Assembly: GCA_007134175.1 (NCBI GenBank)
Contig: SLLF01000293.1
Span: forward strand, 1-10,203
Source: Kiritimatiellia bacterium
Lineage (GTDB): Bacteria > Verrucomicrobiota > Kiritimatiellia > SLAD01
DNA length: 10,203 bases
Direction of reading: 5' to 3'
The notes under the pieces are model-generated. The model was not told the DNA's origin and did no database searches. It saw nothing but the letters and a program-made list of their open reading frames with translations. Shown piece after piece: positions 1 through 6,763 of this stretch. Positions within the stretch are counted from its first letter, which is position 1. Each line of letters starts with the position of its first letter. Both the position numbers and the translations under genes were made by a program.

Positions 1-84
1 CGGGGTCTTGCGGCCAAACATCATGCACCCCAGACAAAGCGGGGAAACCTTTACGCCCGTACGTCCGAGATTCCTGTATTTCAT
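1..84 (-). CDS. Aldo/keto reductase, N-terminal part only (runs off left edge)
   Basis: Only the first 28 codons are in the window. They read [19 protein letters not shown] and then CMMFGRKTP, which is the classic start of the aldo/keto reductase family: first beta hairpin plus the beginning of the TIM barrel, with the G-R-T-G-x-x-V-S-x-L-x-L-G pattern. These enzymes are cytosolic NAD(P)H-dependent reductases of aldehydes, ketones and sugars. The substrate cannot be told from this piece. The start is well supported: AGGAG sits seven bases before the ATG. The gene lies 93 bases downstream of the Gfo/Idh/MocA gene on the same strand, so the two may form a sugar or cyclitol redox unit. A candidate promoter in the gap suggests it may also be transcribed alone. 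The catalytic Asp-Tyr-Lys-His residues lie outside the window, so activity cannot be judged. Confidence 0.85.
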   Translation of the reverse strand, partial: MKYRNLGRTGVKVSPLCLGCMMFGRKTP

Positions 85-115
85 GATTGATCTCCTATTT
101 ATTGAGCTGCCTGCG

Positions 116-144
116 ATAGTGACCGATCTACCATACCGCGTCAA
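116..144 (-). promoter_or_regulatory. Candidate sigma70-type promoter before the aldo/keto reductase
   Basis: On the minus strand TTGACG (144-139) is followed by 17 bases and CACTAT (121-116). The -35 box matches consensus in five of six positions and the -10 box only in three. Transcription would start near 109, about 25 bases before the ATG and just ahead of its AGGAG ribosome site. The placement is good but the -10 is weak, so this is a suggestion. Confidence 0.3.
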
Positions 145-177
145 ACAGCTTTCGGTCGCCGTGCGTTGCGGAGGCCG

Positions 178-1482
178 TTATTTCCACCTCCCCTTTCCCA
201 TTTCGTGCAGGTCCACCACCCGCCCTTCGCGCCGGGCGCGTTCAGCGGCAAATGCGATCAGATGCGATTCGAGGGAGACTTCCGGCCCGGTCGCAATCAG
301 ATCGGCATTCCCGGCCTGTAAAGCCGCCAGGAACGCCCGCATCAAGCCGCTATCGCCGCCCCCGTGTCCACCCGCCGCATCTTCGACCTCCCGGTTCACG
401 TCATAGGTTTGCTCCTCACCCGACAGGAAATCAAGCCAGCGCAAAATCTTCCCGTCGCCTTCCAGATAACCGCGCGAGCCCATCAACCGCACGCGACGCC
501 CGTGCGGAGTGAAGGCGCTCAATGTCAACGAAACCGAGACGTTCCCATCGAACTCCAGCGCCACGTGCTGGCTGTCCATTACATCGTTGTCGCAAGCGTA
601 AACACATTTGCCGTACGGGCCGGTGCGCAGCGCCGCTTCGAGAGCGGACTCGGTAAATTCGTCAACCACCACGGCCAGCGGCCAACCCCACATCCCCTGA
701 CGCAATCGGTCGAAATAGAAGGTCTTGGCCGAATAGGGACAATCACCGTCCGCCAACACGCAATCCAGGCAGCGGTCCGCTGCCTGGGCCGGCTTGTTTT
801 CCGCCCGGAAATGTTTGAGGTGACCGAAGGAAGCCACCCGGCGGCAGGGCTTGCCGACCCACCAGCGGAGCATGTCGGTGTCGTGGCAGCACTTGGCGAG
901 AAGCAAAAAGGATGAGCGGGCCTCGTTGGCGAAGTTGCCACGGACAAACGCGTGGGCATAGTGCCACCAGGCGATGCCTTCCAGGTATTGAACGGCACAG
1001 AGATCACCAATCCGCCCCTCGTCCAGCAACTCCTTGACCTTGCGGTAGAAGGGCGCATAGCGCAGCACATGGCAGACCGTCAACAATACCTTGTTGTCGC
1101 GAGCGGCGTTGGTTATCCGAATACATTCCTCTACGGTCGAGGCCATCGGTTTCTCAATCAGGATATGATATCCCAACTCCGCCGCACGGACGGCGGCCCA
1201 CTCGTGGCGCCGTTCCGTTGTAGCGATGATCACGGCATCGGCCAGCCGGGGTTGCGCCAGCAGATCCCGCTCGTCCGCGAATACGTTAGCTTCCGGAATA
1301 CCGTGCAGACGCGCGGTTGCCGTGCGTTGCGGCTCGCGGGGTTCGGCGACGGCTACCACTTTTCCCACCTCCGGGTGTTCCGCCACATACTCCCCATAGC
1401 GGCCACCGCGACTGCCGGCACCCAGGATGGCCAGCGTCGGCACACCGTTTTGGGAAAAGGGCGACGTCATGTTACTTTTCAT
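178..1482 (-). CDS. Gfo/Idh/MocA family NAD(P)-dependent oxidoreductase
   Basis: This 434-residue protein has an N-terminal Rossmann fold (ILGAGSRGGRYG at 19-30) for NAD(P). The family signature EKPM is at 110-113, with the lysine usually involved in catalysis at 111. The C-terminal part is the mixed alpha/beta dimer domain. KCCHDTD at 197-203 occupies the place of the usual catalytic His/Asp region. CDNDVMDSQHVALEF (297-311) and GGHGGGDSGLM (371-381) are typical of a large subgroup acting on sugars or cyclitols. Cysteines at 238, 241 and 248 (CLDC...DCPYSA) form an insert that could bind a metal. Oxidation or reduction of a sugar-type hydroxyl is the family reaction; the exact substrate is unknown. 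The start is supported by GAGGG six bases before the ATG. There is no signal peptide, so it is cytosolic. The aldo/keto reductase downstream is a likely partner. Confidence 0.9.
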   Translation of the reverse strand: MKSNMTSPFSQNGVPTLAILGAGSRGGRYGEYVAEHPEVGKVVAVAEPREPQRTATARLHGIPEANVFADERDLLAQPRLADAVIIATTERRHEWAAVRAAELGYHILIEKPMASTVEECIRITNAARDNKVLLTVCHVLRYAPFYRKVKELLDEGRIGDLCAVQYLEGIAWWHYAHAFVRGNFANEARSSFLLLAKCCHDTDMLRWWVGKPCRRVASFGHLKHFRAENKPAQAADRCLDCVLADGDCPYSAKTFYFDRLRQGMWGWPLAVVVDEFTESALEAALRTGPYGKCVYACDNDVMDSQHVALEFDGNVSVSLTLSAFTPHGRRVRLMGSRGYLEGDGKILRWLDFLSGEEQTYDVNREVEDAAGGHGGGDSGLMRAFLAALQAGNADLIATGPEVSLESHLIAFAAERARREGRVVDLHEMGKGRWK

Positions 1483-1609
1483 TTGGAACCCTCAGGTGGA
1501 CTTCGCGCCAGCTATCGGCTACGCCAGCGCTGACTCGGACGCGTAAAACCGGAATGAGCTTGAACTTACCAGAGGGGCTCTTGCACCCCCCCGGACGCTA
1601 CGCCTGGCG

Positions 1610-1643
1610 GCCTGTCTGCGCCAAGCGAAGCGCGGCAGGCAGG
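1610..1643. repeat. GC-rich hairpin, REP-like palindromic repeat
   Basis: The arms GCCTGTCTGCGCC and GCGCGGCAGGCAGG can fold back on each other with a short AAGCGA loop and one or two mismatches. There is no run of T after either side, so it is not a typical intrinsic terminator. Imperfect hairpins of this kind, located between genes, are typical of dispersed palindromic repeats. Only one copy is in the window, so its repeat status is inference. Confidence 0.4.
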
Positions 1644-1830
1644 TACCATACCGCGCCCAAAACGACCGAAAAGATAATGGCGCATTCCGCGGCGTTTGTC
1701 TACCCTCCATTTTCCCTGAAAACAGTTGCGGTCTATTGCCGCGCGCAGCGTTACCAGGAAAACGCCCAAGTATTCTGCCAATGCACTCAAGTTGACCCGC
1801 TGATCCCCGAACTCCTCCCGGTCATTCCGC

Positions 1831-1859
1831 TTGAAATAAGCAGATGGAAAGCGGATAGT
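1831..1859 (+). promoter_or_regulatory. Candidate sigma70-type promoter for the argC-lipA-nspC-speB operon
   Basis: TTGAAA (1831-1836) is followed by exactly 17 bases and GATAGT (1854-1859). These match the -35 and -10 consensus in five and four of six positions. The predicted start near 1866 gives a leader of about 40 bases that contains the AAGGAG ribosome site of the gene at 1906. No operator or riboswitch is obvious in the leader. Confidence 0.45.
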
Positions 1860-1905
1860 AAAGTCCATCAGCCAATATTTTTACCGAACTGAAAGGAGTG
1901 GCAAG

Positions 1906-2547
1906 ATGAAACGAATCCTGTTTATTGTCTGTTGTGCCGCGATGCTGACGGGCGCACACCGCGTCCAGGCGGATCTCTATTTCGACGGTGGCCTAAAGTT
2001 GTGGTACGCCGAGCCGAAACTGGCCGAACGTGCCATGATGTTCGGGCCGTCAGCGGTATTGAGCGTGCAGGAAGACTTCTGGTTGCGCGCCTTTTATCTC
2101 TACGGCCAGTACGATTATGTTCAGCGCCCCGATACGCGGCAAGTGGGCAGCGTCGGCGTCTATGACGCCGAACTGGTGGGCGGACTGAACTGGGACATCT
2201 TCCATTTCGGCGTCGGCCTGCGCTGGGCCACGGTACTGCGGGAGGAACGCGTGGAGGACGGCCGGCTCATACGCAACCGCGCGTCGGGCGGACCGGTACT
2301 GGCCGCCGGGGTGGCGCAATCGCTGGCCGAATGGCCGTGGGGCTTCACTGGCAGCCCCTGGGGCTGGTACGCCGGATTGTCATGGATGTTCTATGACATC
2401 GACGACGACGGCGAGCACATCAACGTTGATGTGGGCATTACGCACGTGTCGCACGGTCTCTACAAGAGTATCGGCTATCGCTACAAGAACGTCTTCGACC
2501 ATGAACGCATGGAAGGCTTCACCATTACCTTCATGCTTGAATTCTGA
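1906..2547 (+). CDS. Small secreted beta-barrel outer membrane protein of unknown function
   Basis: This 213-residue protein starts with a Sec signal peptide (MKRILFIVCCAAMLTGAHRVQA, cleavage likely after residue 22). The rest shows alternating polar/hydrophobic strands rich in Tyr, Trp and Phe (LYFDGGLKLWY, FWLRAFYLYGQYDY, FHFGVGLRWATV, WGWYAGLSWMFYD, SIGYRYKNVF). It ends in ITFMLEF, and a final strand closing with Phe is the usual signal for the outer-membrane insertion machinery. It is long enough for about eight to ten strands. The start is secure: AAGGAG lies seven bases before the ATG. It is the first gene of the operon, 18 bases before argC, although its link to amino acid or polyamine synthesis is unclear. 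I do not recognise a named family, and the barrel assignment rests on sequence pattern. Confidence 0.75.
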   Translation: MKRILFIVCCAAMLTGAHRVQADLYFDGGLKLWYAEPKLAERAMMFGPSAVLSVQEDFWLRAFYLYGQYDYVQRPDTRQVGSVGVYDAELVGGLNWDIFHFGVGLRWATVLREERVEDGRLIRNRASGGPVLAAGVAQSLAEWPWGFTGSPWGWYAGLSWMFYDIDDDGEHINVDVGITHVSHGLYKSIGYRYKNVFDHERMEGFTITFMLEF

Positions 2548-2565
2548 TCTGAGACGTTGCCCGCC

Positions 2566-3624
2566 ATGATCAAGGTTAAAATCATAGGAGCCGGTGGCTA
2601 CGGCGGTGTGGGGCTGGTCGAGCTGCTGTTGAACCATCCGGAAACGGAAATCGTCGCGCTGGTGGCGCAGACGGAAACTGGTCGACGGATGGATGAGCTC
2701 TACCCCCATTTGCAAGGGTTCTGCGACTTGCCGATCCTGCCGCCGGACGATCCGGCGGCGGCCGTCTCTGCCGATGTGGTCTTTTTTGCGACGCCTGACG
2801 GCGTAGCGATGCAACAGGCGGAATCGGTACTGGCGCAAGGCGCGAAGGTGATCGATTACAGTGGGGATTTTCGCTTCCAGAATGCGGCCACCTACGCCGA
2901 ATACGCCCGCCGCATCGGCAAGGACCCGGTCCATAAATCCCCGGATTTGCTTGCACAAGCGGTTTACGGCCTGCCGGAATTGTACCGGGACCGACTGACG
3001 CCGGACACGCGACTGGTAGGCAACACCGGCTGCTTCGCCATCGGCTGCATCCTGGGTCTGGCCCCGGCCGCCGAGGCGAACCTGGTGGAACTGGACCATC
3101 TCATCTGCGATTGCAAGTCCGGCGTATCTGGAGCCGGCAAGAAGCCGCAGCCGGGGTTCCATTACCCCGCGCGCTATGAACAAATGAACGCCTACCGGTT
3201 GCAAGGCCACCAGCACGTGATGGAAGTGGAATGCGCCTTGCAACAGACGGCCGGGACGGACGTGTGCCTGACCTTTACGCCCCAGGTCGTACCCGCCTGC
3301 CGCGGCATTCTAAGCAGCCTCTACGGCCGCCTGCGACCCGGCATCGACCGCAACGCCGTATGGGACGCCTACCACCAGTTCCACGACGACAACTATTTTG
3401 TGCGGATCTATGACCGCTCGGCTGCAATAGGGACCCAGCACGTGCGGGGCTCTAATTTCTGCAACCTGATCGTGGATGTGGATGAACGCACCCGAACGCT
3501 GCGCGTGATCGCCCACATCGATAACCTTGTAAAAGGCCAGGCCGGTAACGCCCTGCAGAATATGAACTTGATCTGCGGCTTACCCGAAACCACCGGATTG
3601 GACCGGCCCGGTCAGTACCCTTGA
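2566..3624 (+). CDS. argC: N-acetyl-gamma-glutamyl-phosphate reductase
   Basis: ArgC carries out the third step of arginine synthesis, NADPH-dependent reduction of N-acetylglutamyl phosphate to the semialdehyde, in the cytosol. The 352-residue protein has the NADP-binding start IIGAGGYGGVGL (6-17), VVFFATPDGVA (71-81) and VIDYSGDFR (95-103). The catalytic cysteine is in GNTGCF (Cys156), followed by KSGVSGAGKKP (184-194). The catalytic histidine is most likely His217 in GHQHVMEVE. The end, VRGSNFCNLIV to VKGQAGNALQNMNL, is typical. The usual GNPGC motif reads GNTGC here, a mild deviation. I start at ATG 2566; an in-frame TTG at 2557 would add only three residues. The ribosome site is weak. The gene lies 18 bases after the barrel gene and 19 before lipA, so it is probably cotranscribed. 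Confidence 0.95.
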   Translation: MIKVKIIGAGGYGGVGLVELLLNHPETEIVALVAQTETGRRMDELYPHLQGFCDLPILPPDDPAAAVSADVVFFATPDGVAMQQAESVLAQGAKVIDYSGDFRFQNAATYAEYARRIGKDPVHKSPDLLAQAVYGLPELYRDRLTPDTRLVGNTGCFAIGCILGLAPAAEANLVELDHLICDCKSGVSGAGKKPQPGFHYPARYEQMNAYRLQGHQHVMEVECALQQTAGTDVCLTFTPQVVPACRGILSSLYGRLRPGIDRNAVWDAYHQFHDDNYFVRIYDRSAAIGTQHVRGSNFCNLIVDVDERTRTLRVIAHIDNLVKGQAGNALQNMNLICGLPETTGLDRPGQYP

Positions 3625-3643
3625 AATCAGGACCCATTAACTA

Positions 3644-4534
3644 ATGTCTAGACTCCCTCCATGGATACGATTGTCACGCCTGACCGACCAGCATTACGCG
3701 GCGGTCTCCGACCAAGTGAAGAGCCACGCGCTGCATACCGTCTGTGAAAGCGCCAAATGCCCGAATCGCGGCGAATGCTGGAACCGCGGCACTGCGACCC
3801 TCATGCTGCTGGGCGACGTCTGCACCCGAGCCTGCTCGTTCTGCGCCATCCAGCCGGGTCGCCCCGATGGACTGGACATCAACGAGCCGCGCCGCGCCGC
3901 GCGCGCGGCGGCGGGTATGAAGCTGAACTACGTGGTGCTGACTAGCGTGACCCGCGACGACCTGCCCGACGGCGGCGCGGAAATTTTTGCGGAAACCATC
4001 CGGGAAATCCGCAAGCGCTTACCGCACGCCGGCATCGAGGTGTTGACCCCGGACTTTGAGGGCGTCACCGAGCTGGTGGACATCGTCCTGGAAGCCCGGC
4101 CGGATGTGTTCAATCACAACGTCGAAACCGTCGCTCGCCTGCAGGCCGTCGTGCGGCCGCAGGCGGCGTATGGCCGCTCGCTGGCCGTGCTCAAACACGC
4201 TGCGCACACGACGCCGCGCGCAGTGGTGAAGTCCGGCATCATGCTGGGCCTGGGCGAGCGCGACGACGAGGTCTGGCAGACGCTGGACGACATGCTGGCC
4301 GCCGGGGTGGAGCTGCTGACGCTGGGCCAGTACCTGCAGCCGACCCGTAACCATCCGCCGGTACAGCGCTACGTTTCACCGGACACCTTTGCGGCGATGG
4401 AAGAGCGCGCCCTGGCAATGGGGTTCAGCGGGGTTGCGTCCGGCCCCATGGTCCGCTCCTCCTACAAGGCCGACGAACTCCTTAGCCAGGCCCTGGCCCG
4501 ACGCGATGCCGCGCATGCAGTACCCTCCTCCTGA
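3644..4534 (+). CDS. lipA: Lipoyl synthase (radical SAM)
   Basis: LipA inserts two sulfur atoms into the octanoyl chain bound to the lipoyl domains of pyruvate and 2-oxoglutarate dehydrogenase and the glycine cleavage system. All ligands of both iron-sulfur clusters are visible in this 296-residue protein. The auxiliary cluster motif CESAKCPNRGEC gives Cys34, Cys39 and Cys45. The radical SAM motif CTRACSFC gives Cys60, Cys64 and Cys67. The C-terminal RSSY motif at 271-274 supplies the serine ligand. VLTSVTRDDLPDGGA, FNHNVETV and LGQYLQPTRNHPPV are also diagnostic. Length is normal for the family. The ribosome site (AGGA, 11 bases before the ATG) is distant. The gene sits between argC and nspC, an unusual place; no lipB or lipoyl-dependent enzyme is in the window. 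Confidence 0.97.
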   Translation: MSRLPPWIRLSRLTDQHYAAVSDQVKSHALHTVCESAKCPNRGECWNRGTATLMLLGDVCTRACSFCAIQPGRPDGLDINEPRRAARAAAGMKLNYVVLTSVTRDDLPDGGAEIFAETIREIRKRLPHAGIEVLTPDFEGVTELVDIVLEARPDVFNHNVETVARLQAVVRPQAAYGRSLAVLKHAAHTTPRAVVKSGIMLGLGERDDEVWQTLDDMLAAGVELLTLGQYLQPTRNHPPVQRYVSPDTFAAMEERALAMGFSGVASGPMVRSSYKADELLSQALARRDAAHAVPSS

Positions 4535-5726
4535 AGGAACGTGGCACTTGAACGATTTCGAGACCCCCTGCTTTGTGGTCGATAGCGACCGGCTCCGCCA
4601 AAACGCGGCCATCCTGCGCGACATCCGCGAGCGCGCTTCGTGCCAGGTACTACTGGCCTTAAAGGGCTTCGCCATGTGGGGCGCCTTCCCGCTGATCCGC
4701 GAGGCACTGGACGGCTGCTGCGCCAGCGGGGTACACGAGGCACAGCTCGCCCACGAAACCTTCGGCAAGGAAGTCCATGCCTACGCGCCCGCTTTCAGCG
4801 ACGCCGATCTCCGGGCACTGACGGCCTGGTGCCATCATATCAGCTTCAACTCACTCGCCCAGTGGCAACGTTATCGGTCGCTCGGACTGGACCGCGTAGC
4901 CCACGGCCCCCAACTGGGACTGCGGATCAACCCGCAATGCTCGACCGCCCATTGCGCCTTGTATGATCCGTGCGCACCGGGCTCGCGCCTGGGCGTGCTA
5001 GCCCATGCCCTAACCGATCAATCCCTCGACGGCTTGACCGGCCTCCATTTCCACACCTTATGCGAACAACCAGTGGATGCGCTGGAGCAGACGCTGACAG
5101 CGGTCGAGGCGAAGTTCGGTGAATGGCTGCCGCGAATGGAGTGGGTCAACTTCGGCGGCGGCCACCACATTACCCGACCGGATTATGATCGTGACCGCTT
5201 GGTGGAACTGATCCGGTCGTTCGCGGAACGGTACGAGGTGCGCGTCTACCTGGAACCGGGCGAGGCCGTCGCGCTGGAGGCCGGGGTCCTGGTCGCCCGG
5301 GTACTGGACGTGGTGGAGAATGACGGACCAATCGCCATCCTGGATGTCTCCTGCACCGCCCACATGCCCGACGTGCTGGAAATGCCTTATCGCCCGCGCG
5401 TTTATCGCGGGGACGATTGGCGAAATGGAATCGGCTGCGAAAACGACGACTTGCGCGGAGCGGAACCGGGCAGCCATCCCCACACGTACCGATTGGGCGG
5501 CGTCTCCTGCCTGGCCGGCGATATGATCGGGGCCTATTCCTTCGTCGACCCGCTGCAACCGGGCGACATGCTGGTATTCGAGGACATGGCGCATTACACC
5601 ATGGTCAAAACCACCACCTTCAACGGCGTGCGCCATCCGCATCTGGCCCTACTCGAGCCGCAGCGCGGTGACGTGAACGTGATTCGGAGATTCGGGTATG
5701 AAGACTTCAAGCAACGCCTTTCATGA
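4506..5726 (+). CDS. nspC: Carboxynorspermidine/carboxyspermidine decarboxylase
   Basis: NspC is a PLP-dependent decarboxylase of the alanine-racemase-fold group. It converts carboxyspermidine to spermidine, or carboxynorspermidine to norspermidine, as the last step of the alternative polyamine route. Family marks, counted from ATG 4506, are the PLP lysine in LLALKGFA (Lys53), NFGGGHHIT (215-223), YLEPGEAV (248-255), LDVSCTAHMPDVLEMPYRP (279-297), GVSCLAGDMIGAYSF (332-346) and FEDMAHYTMVKTTTFNG (358-374). The start is uncertain. ATGs at 4506 and 4515 lie inside the end of lipA without ribosome sites. TTG at 4548 has AGGA nine bases upstream and would give a 392-residue protein beginning MNDFETPCF, close to where family members usually start. 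From 4506 the overlap with lipA is 29 bases. The next gene, speB, supplies the putrescine branch. Confidence 0.95.
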   Translation: MPRMQYPPPEGTWHLNDFETPCFVVDSDRLRQNAAILRDIRERASCQVLLALKGFAMWGAFPLIREALDGCCASGVHEAQLAHETFGKEVHAYAPAFSDADLRALTAWCHHISFNSLAQWQRYRSLGLDRVAHGPQLGLRINPQCSTAHCALYDPCAPGSRLGVLAHALTDQSLDGLTGLHFHTLCEQPVDALEQTLTAVEAKFGEWLPRMEWVNFGGGHHITRPDYDRDRLVELIRSFAERYEVRVYLEPGEAVALEAGVLVARVLDVVENDGPIAILDVSCTAHMPDVLEMPYRPRVYRGDDWRNGIGCENDDLRGAEPGSHPHTYRLGGVSCLAGDMIGAYSFVDPLQPGDMLVFEDMAHYTMVKTTTFNGVRHPHLALLEPQRGDVNVIRRFGYEDFKQRLS

Positions 5727-6600
5727 GCCGGCCCCGCTCGGCTTTCTCGCCTCGGAATATGCCGGGCAGCCACCGGAAACCGCCGCCTTCCATTTCTGGC
5801 CGGTCCCCTTGGAGTGCAGCGTTTCCTATGGCAGCGGGACCCGGCGTGGCCCTGAGCAGTTGTTGGCGGCGTCCCAGCAGTTGGAAAAATGGGACGGCCA
5901 CGGTTGTCCCGGCGATGCGGGTCTTTTCACCGGGCAACCGTGTCGGGTCGATGCGCCGATTGAGCGCGTCCTGGCCGACATCGAGCAGCGCGTGGAATGG
6001 AGCTGGTCGCTGGATGCCACCCCTCTCCTCTTCGGCGGCGAACACACGGTCAGTGTCGGAGCCTTTCGGGCATTGGCAAAACGGGCGGTACCGGTGGGGG
6101 TGGTTCAGTTCGATGCGCATGCCGATCTGCGTGCCGAGTACCAGAATTCCCCCTGGAGCCACGCCTGCGTCATGCGGCGCGCCCATGAGCTGGGACTGCC
6201 GATCAGTCAGTGGGGCGTACGCGCCCTGAGTCCGGAGGAAGTTGATTACCGTCGCGTCCATGCCATTCATCATGTTGACGCCGACGTGCTGGCCGCCGGT
6301 CCCCTACCCGCGCTGCAGTTGCCGCCCGATTTTCCGCCGGAGGTTTATGTCACGCTCGATGTCGATGTCCTCGATCCGGCCGTCATGCCGGCCACCGGCA
6401 CCCCCGAACCCGGTGGGCTTTTTTGGTGGCCATGCTGCCGACTGCTCGCCGAACTCGCGGCCCAACGGCGGATTATCGGCGTCGACGTGGTCGAGCTGGC
6501 CCCTATCCCCGGCCAGCACGCCCCGGACTTTCTCGTGGCTAAGTTGGTGTACTACCTGTGCGGCTTGCTGACGAGAAGTGCGGGTCAAGCCTCTTCATAG
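5698..6600 (+). CDS. speB: Agmatinase / arginase-family ureohydrolase
   Basis: This 300-residue enzyme has the full binuclear manganese site of the ureohydrolase fold. GGEH at 113-116 gives His116. FDAHAD at 138-143 gives Asp139, His141 and Asp143. SHAC at 154-157 follows, then TLDVDVLDPAVMPATGTPEPGG (219-240) with Asp221 and Asp223. It most likely hydrolyses agmatine to putrescine and urea. Pairing with nspC fits this, since putrescine feeds the carboxyspermidine route. Hydrolysis of N1-aminopropylagmatine is a possible alternative that the sequence cannot exclude. The start has GGAG eight bases before the ATG and overlaps the end of nspC by 29 bases, which suggests translational coupling. 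A terminator-like hairpin lies within the coding region at 6392-6424. The stop is followed at once by the remnant of an unrelated efflux gene. Confidence 0.93.
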   Translation: MKTSSNAFHEPAPLGFLASEYAGQPPETAAFHFWPVPLECSVSYGSGTRRGPEQLLAASQQLEKWDGHGCPGDAGLFTGQPCRVDAPIERVLADIEQRVEWSWSLDATPLLFGGEHTVSVGAFRALAKRAVPVGVVQFDAHADLRAEYQNSPWSHACVMRRAHELGLPISQWGVRALSPEEVDYRRVHAIHHVDADVLAAGPLPALQLPPDFPPEVYVTLDVDVLDPAVMPATGTPEPGGLFWWPCCRLLAELAAQRRIIGVDVVELAPIPGQHAPDFLVAKLVYYLCGLLTRSAGQASS

Positions 6601-6602
6601 TT

Positions 6603-6719
6603 CTCCTTGACGTGGTCGTAGTCGGCGGCATGATCACCAGCACGCTGCTCACCCTGTTTGTCATTCCGGTTATCTACACCTGGTTTGCCGACATCTTCCG
6701 GCGCCGCGAGCGGGCATAG
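6603..6719 (+). pseudogene. Remnant of the C-terminus of an RND efflux transporter
   Basis: Reading in the frame that ends at the TAG at 6717-6719 gives VVVVGGMITSTLLTLF and then VIPVIYTWFADIFRRRERA. This is the last transmembrane helix and basic tail of resistance-nodulation-division (RND) pumps; the G-G-[LM]-x-[ST]-S-T-L-L-T-L-F-V-x-P-x-x-Y pattern is highly characteristic. Recognisable homology begins near 6612, just after the speB stop; the remaining thousand or so residues of such a pump are missing. An internal ATG at 6630 would allow a 29-residue peptide, but it has no ribosome site. The best reading is debris of a deleted or rearranged efflux gene. It cannot be assigned to the metal (CusA-like) or drug (AcrB-like) branch. 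Confidence 0.75.
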
Positions 6720-6763
6720 CGCAAAACAAGCGGTTCACGCCAATCGGCATATACCCAGCACCG

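Larger units (their letters stand above)
1483..1905. other. 423-base intergenic region between divergent transcription units
   Basis: This stretch separates the minus-strand oxidoreductase gene from the plus-strand operon. I can support three things in it: the ribosome site of the Gfo/Idh gene (1489-1493), a hairpin repeat (1610-1643), and a promoter candidate plus ribosome site for the 1906 gene. A 100-codon open frame on the minus strand (1566-1868) lacks a ribosome site and runs through the hairpin repeat, so I do not call it a gene. It could be a decayed gene that I cannot identify. Confidence 0.5.

Noticed and set aside
121..157. GACCGA...TCGGTC inverted repeat downstream of the Gfo/Idh gene as a terminator
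   Set aside because: The stem has only six pairs with a 25-base loop and no T run.
1566..1868. A 100-residue minus-strand protein in the intergenic gap
   Set aside because: It lacks a ribosome site, shows no motif, and its last third is translated from the hairpin repeat. It may be debris, but a gene call is not supported.
2380..3243. A 287-residue minus-strand frame opposite the barrel gene and argC
   Set aside because: The argC motifs on the plus strand are unambiguous, and the reverse frame shows no domain or ribosome site.
5723..6229. A 168-residue frame starting at the ATGA overlap with the nspC stop
   Set aside because: The ATGA geometry is tempting, but the frame is out of register with speB, whose metal-binding motifs are complete from ATG 5698 with a good ribosome site.
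6600..6763. An intrinsic terminator between the converging speB and gspK genes
   Set aside because: I found no stable stem followed by a T run in this stretch on either strand.
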